From positions 496,001-560,000 of the forward strand of contig CAWDRV010000006.1 in the NCBI GenBank assembly GCA_963804825.1: 64,000 nt of DNA, read 5' to 3'. Below the pieces are notes generated by a model, which worked only from the letters and a program-made list of their open reading frames with translations, searched no databases and was not told the origin of the DNA. The stretch is from JBKQVT01 sp963804825. GTDB lineage: Bacteria > Planctomycetota > Planctomycetia > Pirellulales > Thermoguttaceae. This document shows positions 20,275-29,322 of the stretch, in pieces. A program made the translations under genes and the position numbers. Numbering within the stretch: position 1 is the first letter of the stretch; each line of letters starts with the position of its first letter.

Positions 20275-20649
20275 ATGTTCAAAGGTCTTTCCAACCTCGG
20301 CGCCATGCTGAAACAGGCGCAACAGTTCGGCGGGCAGATGGAAAAACTCGCCGACGAGATGAAGACCCGCCGGGCAACCGGCACGGCCGGCGGCGGCATG
20401 GTCGAGGTCGAAGTCAACGGCCTGCTGGAAGTGCTCCGATGCCGCATCGATCCGCAGTTGTTCGCCCAGGGCGACCGCGAATTGGTCGAGGACCTGGTCC
20501 TGGCGGCGATCAACCAGGCCGTGGCCAAGGGGCGGCAATTGCACGCCGAGGCCGTGAAGGAATTGACCGGCGGCCTGCAACTGCCCGGGCTCCAGGAGGC
20601 CCTCGAAAAACTGACCGGCTCGCCGCCATCCACGCCTGAACAGGAGTGA
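20275..20649 (+). CDS. ybaB: YbaB/EbfC family nucleoid-associated protein
   Basis: A 124-residue protein starting MFKGLSNLGAMLKQAQQF, the usual YbaB N-terminal helix, followed by GTAGGGMVEVEVNG and the C-terminal helix. YbaB/EbfC binds DNA as a dimer and shapes the nucleoid. ATG 20275 has AAGGGAG at good spacing; an upstream in-frame extension to 20200 covers the dispersed repeat and is not credible. It lies between dnaX and recR, the conserved order in many bacteria, six bases before the recR start, so co-translation with recR is likely. Confidence 0.93.
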   Translation: MFKGLSNLGAMLKQAQQFGGQMEKLADEMKTRRATGTAGGGMVEVEVNGLLEVLRCRIDPQLFAQGDRELVEDLVLAAINQAVAKGRQLHAEAVKELTGGLQLPGLQEALEKLTGSPPSTPEQE

Positions 20650-20655
20650 AACGCC

Positions 20656-21255
20656 ATGCCCGAACTGACCCGCTCCGTGACCGGCTTGATCGACGAATTT
20701 GCCAAGATGCCGGGCATCGGCAAGAAGTCGGCCGAGCGATTGGCCTATTACGTCTTGCGGATCAGCCGCGGCGAGGCGATGGCGTTGGCCGACGCCATTC
20801 GCAATGTCAAGGAAAACGTGCGGTATTGCCGAAATTGTTACAATTTGGCGGAAGAAGAGGAATGCGACGTCTGCCGCGACCCCCGGCGAGAACGGGACCT
20901 GTTGTGCGTGGTCGAGCAGCCGCGCGATCTGCTGGCCCTGGAGCAGGCGGGCACGTATCACGGCCTGTATCACGTCCTTTTGGGCCGAATTGCCCCGCTG
21001 GAAGGGATCGGCGCGGAACAATTGACCATCGACGCCCTGGTGGAGCGGGTCCGGCGCGGGGCGTTCAAGGAAGTCATCATGGCCACCAACCCGACCGTGG
21101 AGGGCGACGGCACGGCGCTGCACATTTCGAACCTGCTGCGGGATTTTCCACTGCGAATCACCCGGCTGGCGCGTGGAATTACCTCGGGCAGCGTGCTAGA
21201 ATTTGCTAACAAGGAGATCCTGGCCGACGCGCTGGGCGGACGCCAGGAATTTTGA
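20656..21255 (+). CDS. recR: Recombination mediator RecR
   Basis: A full-length 199-residue RecR, the partner of RecO (and RecF) in loading RecA on gapped DNA. Visible are the helix-hairpin-helix MPGIGKKSAERLAYYVL (18-34), the C4 zinc finger with Cys58, 61, 70 and 73, and the Toprim segment EVIMATNPTVEGDGTA. The family C-terminus GSVLEFANKEILADAL is intact. It forms a compact unit with dnaX and ybaB. No frame breaks. Confidence 0.96.
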   Translation: MPELTRSVTGLIDEFAKMPGIGKKSAERLAYYVLRISRGEAMALADAIRNVKENVRYCRNCYNLAEEEECDVCRDPRRERDLLCVVEQPRDLLALEQAGTYHGLYHVLLGRIAPLEGIGAEQLTIDALVERVRRGAFKEVIMATNPTVEGDGTALHISNLLRDFPLRITRLARGITSGSVLEFANKEILADALGGRQEF

Positions 21256-21261
21256 CGACCA

Positions 21262-21321
21262 GCAGGAGGGCAGACATTCCTGTCTGCCCGTAAACGACAG
21301 GCAGGAATGCCTGTCCTCCGG
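21262..21321. repeat. Palindromic repeat between recR and rpoN
   Basis: GGAGGGCAGACATTCCTGTCTGCCC is followed by GACAGGCAGGAATGCCTGTCCTCC, so the two halves form nested hairpins and also pair with each other. The last arm abuts the rpoN start codon (21325) and supplies or hides its ribosome-binding site (TCCTCCGGAAT). Confidence 0.7.
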
Positions 21322-21324
21322 AAT

Positions 21325-22870
21325 ATGCGACTATCCCTCGGGCAAGACCTTCGATTGGTGCAGAAGCAGGTGCTGGCGCCGCGGATGATCCAGTCGATGG
21401 AGATTCTGCAACTGCCCATCCTCGCGCTGGAAGAGCGGATCGAGCAGGAGATCGAGGAAAACCCCGTCCTGGAGTTGCAGGAGGAGGATCCGGATTTGCC
21501 GGCGGAGCCGGCCGACAGCACCGCCGCAGGAGGCCCCCGACGCCCCCAGCGACGAAGAGCGCGAGCTGGTCATCGACGAGACCCACAGCAACGAGGACGA
21601 TTTCGAGCGCCTCTTGAAGATGGACGAGCAGTGGCCCGACCATTTCGAGGAGCGCACCCGGCCCTCGCGCGGGCAGGTCGAGGAGGCCGGCCAACGGAAG
21701 CTCGACGCCATGGCCAACATGACCGCCCGGCCGCAATCGCTGCAAGATTACCTGCACGACCAGTTGGGATGGTTCGACCTGGAGCCCGGTTTGCGGGCGA
21801 TGGCCGAGCGGATCATCTCCAACCTCGACAGCAACGGCTATCTGCAAGGCCGCTTGGAGGACCTGCTGGGAACCGACGCGAGCAAGGAGGACCTCGCCCT
21901 GGCCCAGCGGGCCTTGGCGCTGGTGCAGAAGCTGGATCCGCCGGGCGTGGCGGCCCGCGACCTCCGCGAGTGCCTGCTGCTGCAATTGACCCCCGGCATG
22001 CCGTACTACGAGCAGGTCCAGACCTTGATCTCCTCGCACCTGGAGGACCTGGAGCACAACCGCCTGCCGGTCATCAGCCGCCGCACCGGATACTCGATCG
22101 AGTTGATCCAGAAGACGCTGGTCGAGTTGCGGAAGCTGAACCCCAAGCCGGGGGCGAAGTTCAACAACGTCGTCGTGCCGCCGGTCACGCCCGACGTGTT
22201 CATCGAACAGGATGAAGACGGGAAATACAAGGTGCGGCTCGAAGAGGGACGCACCCCCAGCCTGTTCATCAGCCCCTACTATCGCAAGCTCTTTGCCAGC
22301 GGGCAGGCCAACGACGAGACGCGCGAATACATCAAGCGCAAGATCCATTCCGCCCAATGGTTGATCGATTCCATCCAGCAGCGCCGCAGCACGCTGACGC
22401 GCGTCGCCCAGGCGATCGTCGATCACCAGGCCGAATTCCTCAACAAGGGCCCGGAATTCATCGAGCCGTTGAAGATGCAGCAGATCGCCGACAAGGTGGG
22501 CGTGCACGTCACCACGGTGAGCCGGGCGGTGGACGACAAGTGGGTGCAGACGCCCCGCGGCATCTTCCCGCTGAAACGTTTCTTCTGCGGCGGCACCATC
22601 GGCGCCGACGGCGAGGAAGTGGCCTGGGACGCCGTCCGCCTGAAGCTCCAGGAATTGATCGACAACGAGGACAAGCTGCACCCGAAGAGCGACGAGCAAC
22701 TCGTCCAGGACCTGGCCGCCGCCGGCGTGACCGTGGCGCGGCGGACGGTGACCAAGTATCGCAAGGCGATGAAGATCCCCAGTTCGCGGCAGCGCCGCAA
22801 CTGGAGTGCGTTGGGCTCGGGCGGGTCCGCTGCGCTGGCCGTCGAGGCCGACGGCGAAGAGGACGAGTGA
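21325..22870 (+). CDS. rpoN: RNA polymerase sigma-54 factor (one frame break)
   Basis: Region I is recognisable (LVQKQVLAPRMIQSMEILQL, AL EERI and EENPVLEL), followed by an acidic region II, the core-binding domain (KLDPPGVAARDLRECL) and the C-terminal RpoN box ARRTVTKYRKAM near residue 471, which contacts the -24 element. The helix-turn-helix region reads MQQIADKVGVHVTTVSRAV. One base appears lost near 21535 in the acidic linker (STAA / QEAPDAPSDEERELV). Corrected length is about 514 residues, normal for the family. It follows recR across a palindromic repeat and precedes nrdR. Enhancer-binding activators are not seen in the window. Confidence 0.93.
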
Positions 22871-22940
22871 TCGCGTCAGCCGATCGCCGCTGCGGCGAGA
22901 TAAACTTCGTCGAAACCCCAGATTTTGTGGCCATCCCCCC

Positions 22941-22968
22941 TTGGCTACACCATATCTTGGTGTATAGT
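22941..22968 (+). promoter_or_regulatory. Candidate nrdR promoter with internal operator palindrome
   Basis: TTGGCT (22941-22946), a 16-base spacer and TATAGT (22963-22968) form a plausible sigma70-type promoter about 80 bases before nrdR. The spacer and flank are a palindrome, ACACCATATCTTGGTGT (22947-22963). It has the ACAC...GTGT ends of NrdR boxes but is one base longer than the usual 16, so autoregulation by NrdR is only suggested. Confidence 0.5.
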
Positions 22969-22998
22969 GAACTGACGGATGCGGTGGCCTTCCCCTAA

Positions 22999-23026
22999 CT
23001 ATCCGGAGCTTACGCCTCCGGCTCGC
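22999..23026. repeat. Dispersed repeat TATCCGGAGCTTACGCCTCCGGCTCG ahead of nrdR
   Basis: A further copy of the family at 19664, 20203, 33619 and 53848, lying between the candidate promoter and the nrdR start codon, so it would be in the 5' leader. Confidence 0.75.
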
Positions 23027-23049
23027 CCTCCGCCTTCCGCCTTATTGCC

Positions 23050-23517
23050 ATGAAATGTCCCTCTTGCCAGGCCGATAACGATCGCGTGATCGACTCGCGG
23101 ACCAGCCAGGACGGCTTTGCCATCCGGCGGCGGCGCGAGTGCCTGGCCTGCAAACATCGCTACACGACCTACGAGCGGGTCGAGGGGACCAGCGTCAAGA
23201 TCATCAAGAAGGACGGCACCCGCGAGCCCTTCGACCGCCTGAAGATCAAGCGCGGCCTGGAGAAGGCCTGCTGGAAGCGGCCCGTCAGCGACGCCCAGCT
23301 CGAAGCCGTCCTCACCGCGGTGGAAAACGAGATCGAGGGCAAGTTCGAGCTCGAGGTCCCCAGCCGCGACGTGGGCGAAATGGTCATGAAGCAACTGCGG
23401 CGGCTCGACCAGGTGGCCTTCGTCCGCTTCGCCAGCGTGTATCGGCAGTTCGAGGACGCCCGCGATTTCGTCCACGAACTGAAGCCGATGTTGGCCGAGG
23501 CCCGCCGCGGACGCTGA
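23050..23517 (+). CDS. nrdR: Transcriptional repressor NrdR
   Basis: A complete 155-residue NrdR. The zinc ribbon uses Cys3, Cys6, Cys31 and Cys34 (MKCPSC, CLACKHRYTTYERV), followed by an ATP-cone domain (KKDGTREPFDRLKIKRGLEK onwards). NrdR senses the ATP/dATP balance and represses ribonucleotide reductase genes through NrdR boxes. It follows rpoN at 180 bases with its own candidate promoter. No ribonucleotide reductase gene is in the window. No frame breaks. Confidence 0.96.
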   Translation: MKCPSCQADNDRVIDSRTSQDGFAIRRRRECLACKHRYTTYERVEGTSVKIIKKDGTREPFDRLKIKRGLEKACWKRPVSDAQLEAVLTAVENEIEGKFELEVPSRDVGEMVMKQLRRLDQVAFVRFASVYRQFEDARDFVHELKPMLAEARRGR

Positions 23518-23573
23518 AGCCGGAGGATTCCGGCGGACGTCATCCGCGGGTCGGACCGAGAACCCGCAATTTT

Positions 23574-25216
23574 TTAGTGGCCGCCGTGATCCTTGTCCTT
23601 GTCACGATCCTTCGGGTTGGAGGAGGTCCCATGGGAGGAACCCGACGCCGACGAACCGCCTGACGGCGGACCCGAATGGGAAGTGCTTGGGGTTACCGTG
23701 CGGCCCGAACCGACGCCCGAGGACGTCCCCGAACCGCCCTTGGAGGGTGCGCCGAAGACGTTCCGGTCCCGGTGGACTTGCCGCTGAAGGTCGTGGTTCC
23801 GCTGCCGCTGCCTTTGGACGTATTGCCGAAGGTCGTGGTTCCGCGGACATTGGCTTGCGTGCCGCCTTGGTGGGAGGTCGTTCCCGCGGCGGTGGCGAAG
23901 GACCGGTGCACCGGAGCGGTCAGTGGCCTTCCGCCAGCCTCGGTGTGGAGCTTCATCTCCGTGGTGCGGCGTTCGACCTGGGACGCGCGGACTTCTCGTT
24001 GCGTCTTGACGAACTGTTCGCGGCGCTCTTGCGAGATCCGCTCGAAGTGCATGGGCGATTTTCCCCCGGCGCCATAGTGCGACACGTGGGTGGCGAAGGT
24101 GATCTTCGCCCCATAGCCGCCGCCGTTCCACCGCACGGCGAGCGCGTACGTGTGCGGCGGCCGGGCTTCCGGATGGACGCGGCGGTATGCGTAGTCCTCG
24201 TGGAGGTGCCGGTCCCACATCGGATCGTGCCGGTAGTACCAATGGTCATGCACGTACAGCGGCTCGTAGCCGCAGCGGGCGTCGAACCAGGGGTAGATGC
24301 CAATGGTCACAAACGCCGGATCGTAGTAGTCGCCAAAATAGTAGCCGAATTGCGGCCGGCAGAACAAGTAGCCGTGCAACACCCCGGCCTCGATGCAGAT
24401 GGTCGGGCTGTAGAAGTAGCGGGGCCGCAGGTAATACGGCTGGGCGTAATAGACCGGGCAGAACGCCACGCCACGCCGATCCAGGACGTAGTCCCAGTGG
24501 CCGGCGATGAAGACATATCCGGCGGGCGTCCAGACGTAATGGTCCGGGATCCAAACCCAGTCGGCGAAGGCGCGGCTCCAATGCCCCGGCTGCCAGACGT
24601 AGGCGTTAAGGTCTACCCGCCACCGCCAGCAGCCCGGCACCCAGAAGAATTCTTCGGAAGGAGCGGGCGCGTTCGGTCCAATCTCGCGCGACTGCGGGGG
24701 CGGCGGCAGATATTCCATCGCGACGGTCTGTTGGCCCGCCCCGACGGTCGCCGGCCCCCAGTAGCCCCTGACCCATTGGAAGCCGTTGGCCACTTGGTTC
24801 CAATAGCCGGGCACCCAGGTCGTCCCGGGCGGCGGCAACCGCCAGACGCCGCTGATCCAAATATAATCGTTGCGGTCCTGGTCCCAGGACCAATAGCCGG
24901 GGACCCAAATATAATCGCCCGCGGGCTTTTCGGTGGGCGGCATTTCTTCGATCGCCTGCGGCGGTTGCTTCCCGACGACTTGCCCGGCCTCCGCATTGGG
25001 GTTGACCATCTCCACGAACGCCTCGTGAATCGGTCCCCGCGTCAGGACCTCGGGGCCATTCTGGTCCGGGGCCGGCGCAGCGCCTTCTCCGGCGGGCAAA
25101 GGCGGAGGCGGCGCCGTATCCTGCGCCGTCAAATGGTTGGACACTCCCCAAAATACCAAGACCGCTGCCATCGCCGTTCCCAAGACCATCGCAATGAAAT
25201 GAAATCGCTTGCTCAT
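23574..25216 (-). CDS. Exported WxxGxW-repeat protein (one frame break)
   Basis: The start MSKRFHFIAMVLGTAMAAVL is a signal peptide or anchor, with AAAGGAG before ATG 25216. A Pro-rich segment is followed by repeated Trp/Tyr motifs: DYIWVPGYWSWDQDRNDY, IWISGVWRLPP, TTWVPGYW, WVRGYWGP, VWQPGHWS, VFIAGHWDY. These YXWGXW/WxxGxW units are typical of planctomycete cell-envelope proteins of unknown role. A Tyr-rich middle part and a Gly/Ser/Thr-rich tail follow. Near 23770 the frame changes; the tail continues as FGAPSKGGSGTSSGVGSG to DRDKDKDHGGH, stop at 23574. Length about 547 residues. Probably a surface or periplasmic structural protein. Confidence 0.75.
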
Positions 25217-25703
25217 CACTGGTTCTCCTTTGTTGTCTTGTGTCGTCTTGACGCTGACCGCGTGGAATACTTCATATCCTCCAGGGATAAATCTACTCCT
25301 CTGACGGGAAAAGGAAAAGACCACGTTGGACGGCAAAATGAACGACGGGCGAGGTTTTTGGGCAGGTCCGCCACCCCCCTTAAGGCTGGTCTTGGAACGG
25401 GAAATTCGGATCGCCACGAAGCATTTCCCGCGCCCACGGGCCGCGGCCCATCGGAAGGGAAGCCGGTAGGTCAGCGGTCGCCTTCTCTTCCCTGGCGGGC
25501 GATTGACTTTTTCGCGGGGGCAATCCATAGTCACGTTCGTGCCGTTTGACTTGATTCTCCGGCGCGCATTGCCGATGGAACGGCTAAGGGTTGTCCGGCA
25601 CGCTAGAATCGTCTGGACCGGTTGGTGTCGCAAAACACGAGGGCTAGAGACGATCGGGGGCGCGGTCCGATCGGCCGGCGCAGAGCGGAAGGGGACAGGA
25701 CCA
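25217..25703. other. Divergent intergenic region before the metal transporter
   Basis: This 487-base stretch lies between the divergent WxxGxW gene and the Nramp-type transporter. No convincing coding frame, palindrome or riboswitch is seen; I looked for a manganese (yybP-ykoY) motif ahead of the transporter and did not find one. In-frame codons extend upstream of the chosen transporter start but do not look conserved. Confidence 0.4.
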
Positions 25704-27122
25704 GTGGCGGACGCCGATTCCAACGAGTCAGCCGGCGGCGGGACCGAGGTCCAGCCCATCGACCATGTATCGCTGGAAGGGGTGCATGGCACCGTGCAAT
25801 TGCCCGGCCATCAGGCCGGCTTCTGGCGGCAGATTCGGGCCTTTATCGGGCCGGCCATCCTGGTGAGCGTCGGCTACATGGACCCCGGCAACTGGGGGAC
25901 CGACCTGCAAGGCGGCGCCCAGTTCAAATACGGGCTTTTGTGGGTGGTCGGGTTGGCCAGCCTGATGGCCATGTTCTTGCAAGTGATCTCGGCGCGTTTG
26001 GGCGTGGTGACCGGGAAGGACCTCGCCCAATGCTGCCGCGAGTGGTATCCAGCGTTGGACCCGCTGGCCCAATTGGCTGATGGGCGAGGTCGCCATCGGC
26101 GCCTGTGACCTGGCCGAGGTGCTCGGCAGCGCCGTCGCCCTGAACCTGTTGTTTCATATTCCGCTGTTTTGGGCCATCCTCATCACCGCTCTCGACGTGT
26201 TGCTGCTGTTGGGCTTGCAACGCTTCGGGATGCGGACCATCGAGGCGGTGATCGCGCTGTTCGTGGCGACCATCGCCGTGTGCTTCTTCATCGAGATTTT
26301 CGTCCTTCCCCAAACCCAACCCAGCTTTGCCGAGATGGGGCGGGCCCTGTTTCTCCCCGAACTTTCGAGAAGCGGGGATGATTGTCGTGGCCATCGGCAT
26401 CATCGGGGCCACGGTCATGCCCCACAACTTGTACCTGCACTCGGCCCTGGTTCAAACCCGCAAGCTGGAAAAAGATGAGAAGTCCATCCGGCGCGCCCTG
26501 CGGTTCAACACCATCGACTCGACCGTGGCGTTGACCGTCGCTTTCTTCATTAACGTGGCGATCATGGTGCTCGCCGCGATGGTGTTCTATCGGCAAGAAG
26601 AGCGTGGCCCTGCCGGGCGGCGAGGTGGTGGTCTTCAACTCCGAGAGCGACTGGATTCGCGTTGCCTACCTGACGCTGGCGCCGCTTTTGGGAACCGCCG
26701 CCGCGAGCACGCTTTTCGCCGTGGCGCTGCTGGCAAGCGGTCAGAGCAGCACGATCACGGGCACGCTCGCCGGGCAGGTGGTCATGGAAGGCTTCATGCA
26801 CTGGAGGCTCGCGCCATGGATTCGCCGGCTCGTCACCCGCACGCTGGCCATCCTGCCGGCGATTGTCATCATCGGCTTGCGAGGCGACAGCAGCGTGAAC
26901 GACCTGCTGGTTCTGAGCCAGGTCGTCTTGGCCCTTCAGCTTCCGTTTGCCATGTTCCCGTTGCTGCATTTCACGTCCTCGCGAAAACGGATGGGGGCGT
27001 GGAAGATCGGTTGGTTCTTGGCGATTGCCGGCTGGGGCAGCGCACTGTTGATTACCGCGATGGACCTCTACGGTCTACCCGATTCGATCCGTGACGCGTG
27101 GAAGGTTATCACCGGCGGATAA
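25704..27122 (+). CDS. mntH: Nramp-family divalent metal transporter (three frame breaks)
   Basis: A polytopic inner-membrane protein of about 473 residues. TM1 carries the family motif in GYMDPGNWGTDLQGG and TM6 carries IGATVMPHNLYLHSAL; these two motifs bind the Mn2+/Fe2+ ion in Nramp proteins, which couple uptake to protons. Later helices (AYLTLAPLLGTAAASTLFAV, GQSSTITGTLAGQVV) also fit. The frame breaks near 26075, 26365 and 26600. GTG 25704 is chosen because an AGGA lies just upstream and the acidic N-tail VADADSNESAGG suits the family; an ATG or other start further upstream is possible. A universal stress protein gene follows after 28 bases and is probably co-transcribed. Confidence 0.85.
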
Positions 27123-27150
27123 ATGTCCGCGGGATGGAAGAGGAGTACCC

Positions 27151-27567
27151 ATGTACAAGACTATTCTCATGCCGTTGGACGGCACACCGACAGACCGAAC
27201 CATTATCGAGCACATCAAACAACTTGCGAAGATCCTCCGCAGCCACGTCGTGGTGTTCCACGTGGCGACCAGCGTCGCCGCGCAATGGCACGGTCCGGAC
27301 GCGGGCGGTGAAGCGGTTGAAGAGAGTCAGGCGTATCTGGACAAGATCAAGGCCGAGTTCGAAGCCGCCGGCATCTCGGCCGATGCGGAACTCGCTTATG
27401 GAGACCCGGTGCGGGAAATCGTCAAACGCATCCAGGAGAACGGCTGCGACCTGGTGGCGATGGGTACGCACGGGCACCGAGCGGTGGCCGACCTGTTTCT
27501 GGGAACCACGGCCAGCCCGGTCCAACACAGCGTCAACGTGCCCGTCCTGCTTCTCAGGGCCAAATGA
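27151..27567 (+). CDS. Universal stress protein (UspA family)
   Basis: A 138-residue single Usp domain. It starts MYKTILMPLDGTPTDR and carries the nucleotide-binding G-2x-G-9x-G-(S/T) signature as GTHGHRAVADLFLGTT (105-120), indicating an ATP-binding Usp. The family C-terminus VNVPVLLLRAK is intact. AGAGGAG lies before ATG 27151. The gene is directly downstream of the Nramp transporter, a common pairing of Usp proteins with membrane transporters, and may modulate it. No frame breaks. Confidence 0.92.
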   Translation: MYKTILMPLDGTPTDRTIIEHIKQLAKILRSHVVVFHVATSVAAQWHGPDAGGEAVEESQAYLDKIKAEFEAAGISADAELAYGDPVREIVKRIQENGCDLVAMGTHGHRAVADLFLGTTASPVQHSVNVPVLLLRAK

Positions 27568-27770
27568 GACTTCGGCAGAAGTCGCCCCGTCTCGACGGCA
27601 TCCGTGCGGGCGACATCAACACCCAATAATGGTGGGGCGCGAGTCACTAGGCGACGATCGTGGCTGAGTCGGCCCGACTGGGTAAGATATGCAAGCAGCG
27701 GCTGCCGTTTGGGGCCGAGCACGATGCGCATTCCTTCAGCCGCGGGGCGGCAAAAGTCGATTCAAATGGT

Positions 27771-28730
27771 ATGCCTCCCATCAAAATCCCAGCCGCAGTG
27801 CGTTTGTTCTTGTCCGTGACGGGCGTCGTGCTGGCGTTGACGGCCGCTGGGGCATTTGCGGCCGAGGACGACAACTGGCTGCCTGTGGTCCGCCAACGCG
27901 GCTCGCTGTTGTCCGGCCTGTTGACGTGGCCCAAGCTGGAAGGCGACAAGGAAAAAGAAGGCGACGAGAAAAAGGACGAGGCAAACAACGACGAGGAGAA
28001 GGAGGAGCCGTTGGAGAGCGACCGGCCCGACTTCACCGACAGCAGCGCCACGGTGGGATACCAGCGGTTCCAGGTCGAGAGCGGCTATACGTTTACCCAC
28101 GGCATCGCGGGCGATCCCACTCACGACGCGCACGATCTACCGGAACTGCTCGTACGCTACGGTGTGGCCGAACGGCTCGAGTTGCGAGTCGCCTGGGATG
28201 AGGGAATGGTGTTCGATCGCTATACGGATCGCAATTCGGGTCGCGTTGTCACGGAGAACGGGAGCACCGACTTGGACTTTGGCATCAAGTATGCGCTCAG
28301 CAAGCAGGACAAATGGCGCCCCCAATCGGCCATCATCCTTTCCGTTTCGGCCCCCGTGGGCGCTCCAGGCCAGAGCAGTCGACAAGTTGACCCCCTGGTC
28401 AACTACCTTTACAGTTGGGAGTTGACCAAGAAGCTCTCGCTGAATTGCAGCACGGGCGGTCTATGGACCGCCGAGTCGGGCGACCACTTCTCGCGATTTT
28501 CTCAGTCCGCATCCGTCGAGTATGAATTGACCGAGAAGCTGCACGTCTTCAACGAGTGGTTTGCCTTCTTTCGCTGCGATGCGAGCGACGACCGCCCGCA
28601 ACACTACTACGACGCCGGCCTGACCTATCTGGTTACCCCGAACTTCCAGGTGGACTGGCGGGCCGGTCTCGGCCTGAACAACGCGGCAGACGGCTTTTTT
28701 ACCGGATGCGGGCTGACGATCCGAAGGTAA
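27771..28730 (+). CDS. Outer-membrane beta-barrel protein (phenol-degradation MetA-like transporter fold)
   Basis: A 319-residue protein. ATG 27771 begins MPPIKIPAAVRLFLSVTGVV, a signal peptide ending AFAAED. A highly charged Lys/Glu/Asp segment (residues about 60-85) precedes ESDRPDFTDSSATVGYQRFQ, the typical start of the MetA-pathway transporter barrel, and the rest alternates short beta strands ending FFTGCGLTIRR. Such proteins are predicted outer-membrane channels of unspecific or unknown cargo. It stands alone, about 200 bases after the stress protein. No frame breaks. Confidence 0.75.
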   Translation: MPPIKIPAAVRLFLSVTGVVLALTAAGAFAAEDDNWLPVVRQRGSLLSGLLTWPKLEGDKEKEGDEKKDEANNDEEKEEPLESDRPDFTDSSATVGYQRFQVESGYTFTHGIAGDPTHDAHDLPELLVRYGVAERLELRVAWDEGMVFDRYTDRNSGRVVTENGSTDLDFGIKYALSKQDKWRPQSAIILSVSAPVGAPGQSSRQVDPLVNYLYSWELTKKLSLNCSTGGLWTAESGDHFSRFSQSASVEYELTEKLHVFNEWFAFFRCDASDDRPQHYYDAGLTYLVTPNFQVDWRAGLGLNNAADGFFTGCGLTIRR

Positions 28731-29322
28731 CATGCCGGGTAGGCGATTCGCGAAGCCGCAAGCCCCGTTAGCCTCCTTACGACGGGCTGCGTCGCAACGT
28801 CGTCTCAGACGCTTCGCGGCCTGCGACCGAGACGCGGCCTTCTGAAAGGCGCTCCAAACGTATGTCGCCAACGGACTGTCTTTGCCGGCCTGAAACTTTA
28901 CCCAATTCGCCCGCACGGAAAAAACAAGAAGGTCGGCCGGCCCGTTGGAGACGCAAACCGCCGCAATCGTGAAAGTGGCCGTTGTGCGCGGGCCCCCGCC
29001 GCGCAACCCAATGCGTCCGAATGGGCCCTGCTGTCCCGTTTCTTCGGTCTTGGTGAGACAATGGCCATTTCTTACAGGAAAAAATTGACAATCTGCTCCC
29101 GTCGGCTGGCAACAGAGTAGAATTGTCATAGCCAAGAGGGTGCAGTTTACAAGGAGTTCCAACAGGAGTTCCAACAGGAGTTCCAATAGGAGTTCCAATA
29201 GGAGTTCACAAGAACCGGTTTCAGGGCATACCAACCCCGGAAGGCGGTCCGGCATCCTTCCCACAACCAGACGCCGGAATCGTGGTATGCTTGGAATGGT
29301 TGTCATCAAAGGAGGAACGGCA
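28731..29322. other. Intergenic region with a 12-base tandem repeat
   Basis: This 592-base stretch has no credible gene. Long open frames across it are low-complexity by-products of the tandem repeat at 29152-29211. A good ribosome-binding site (AAAGGAGG, about 29309) marks the start of the next gene. Confidence 0.5.
29152..29211. repeat. Five tandem copies of AGGAGTTCCAAC
   Basis: AGGAGTTCCAAC occurs twice, then AGGAGTTCCAAT twice, then a diverged fifth copy. The array lies about 110 bases ahead of the Gly-rich exported protein. Each unit contains AGGAG, so it could be bound repeatedly by ribosomes or a regulator; nothing supports a specific role. Confidence 0.85.

Noticed and set aside
25500..25703. 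Manganese riboswitch ahead of the Nramp transporter
   Set aside because: The conserved yybP-ykoY core was looked for and not found.
28461..29309. Minus-strand frame of 282 codons with ELLLELLLELLL repeats
   Set aside because: The repeat is simply the reverse of the 12-base tandem array, the frame has no ribosome site and it overlaps the end of the beta-barrel gene.
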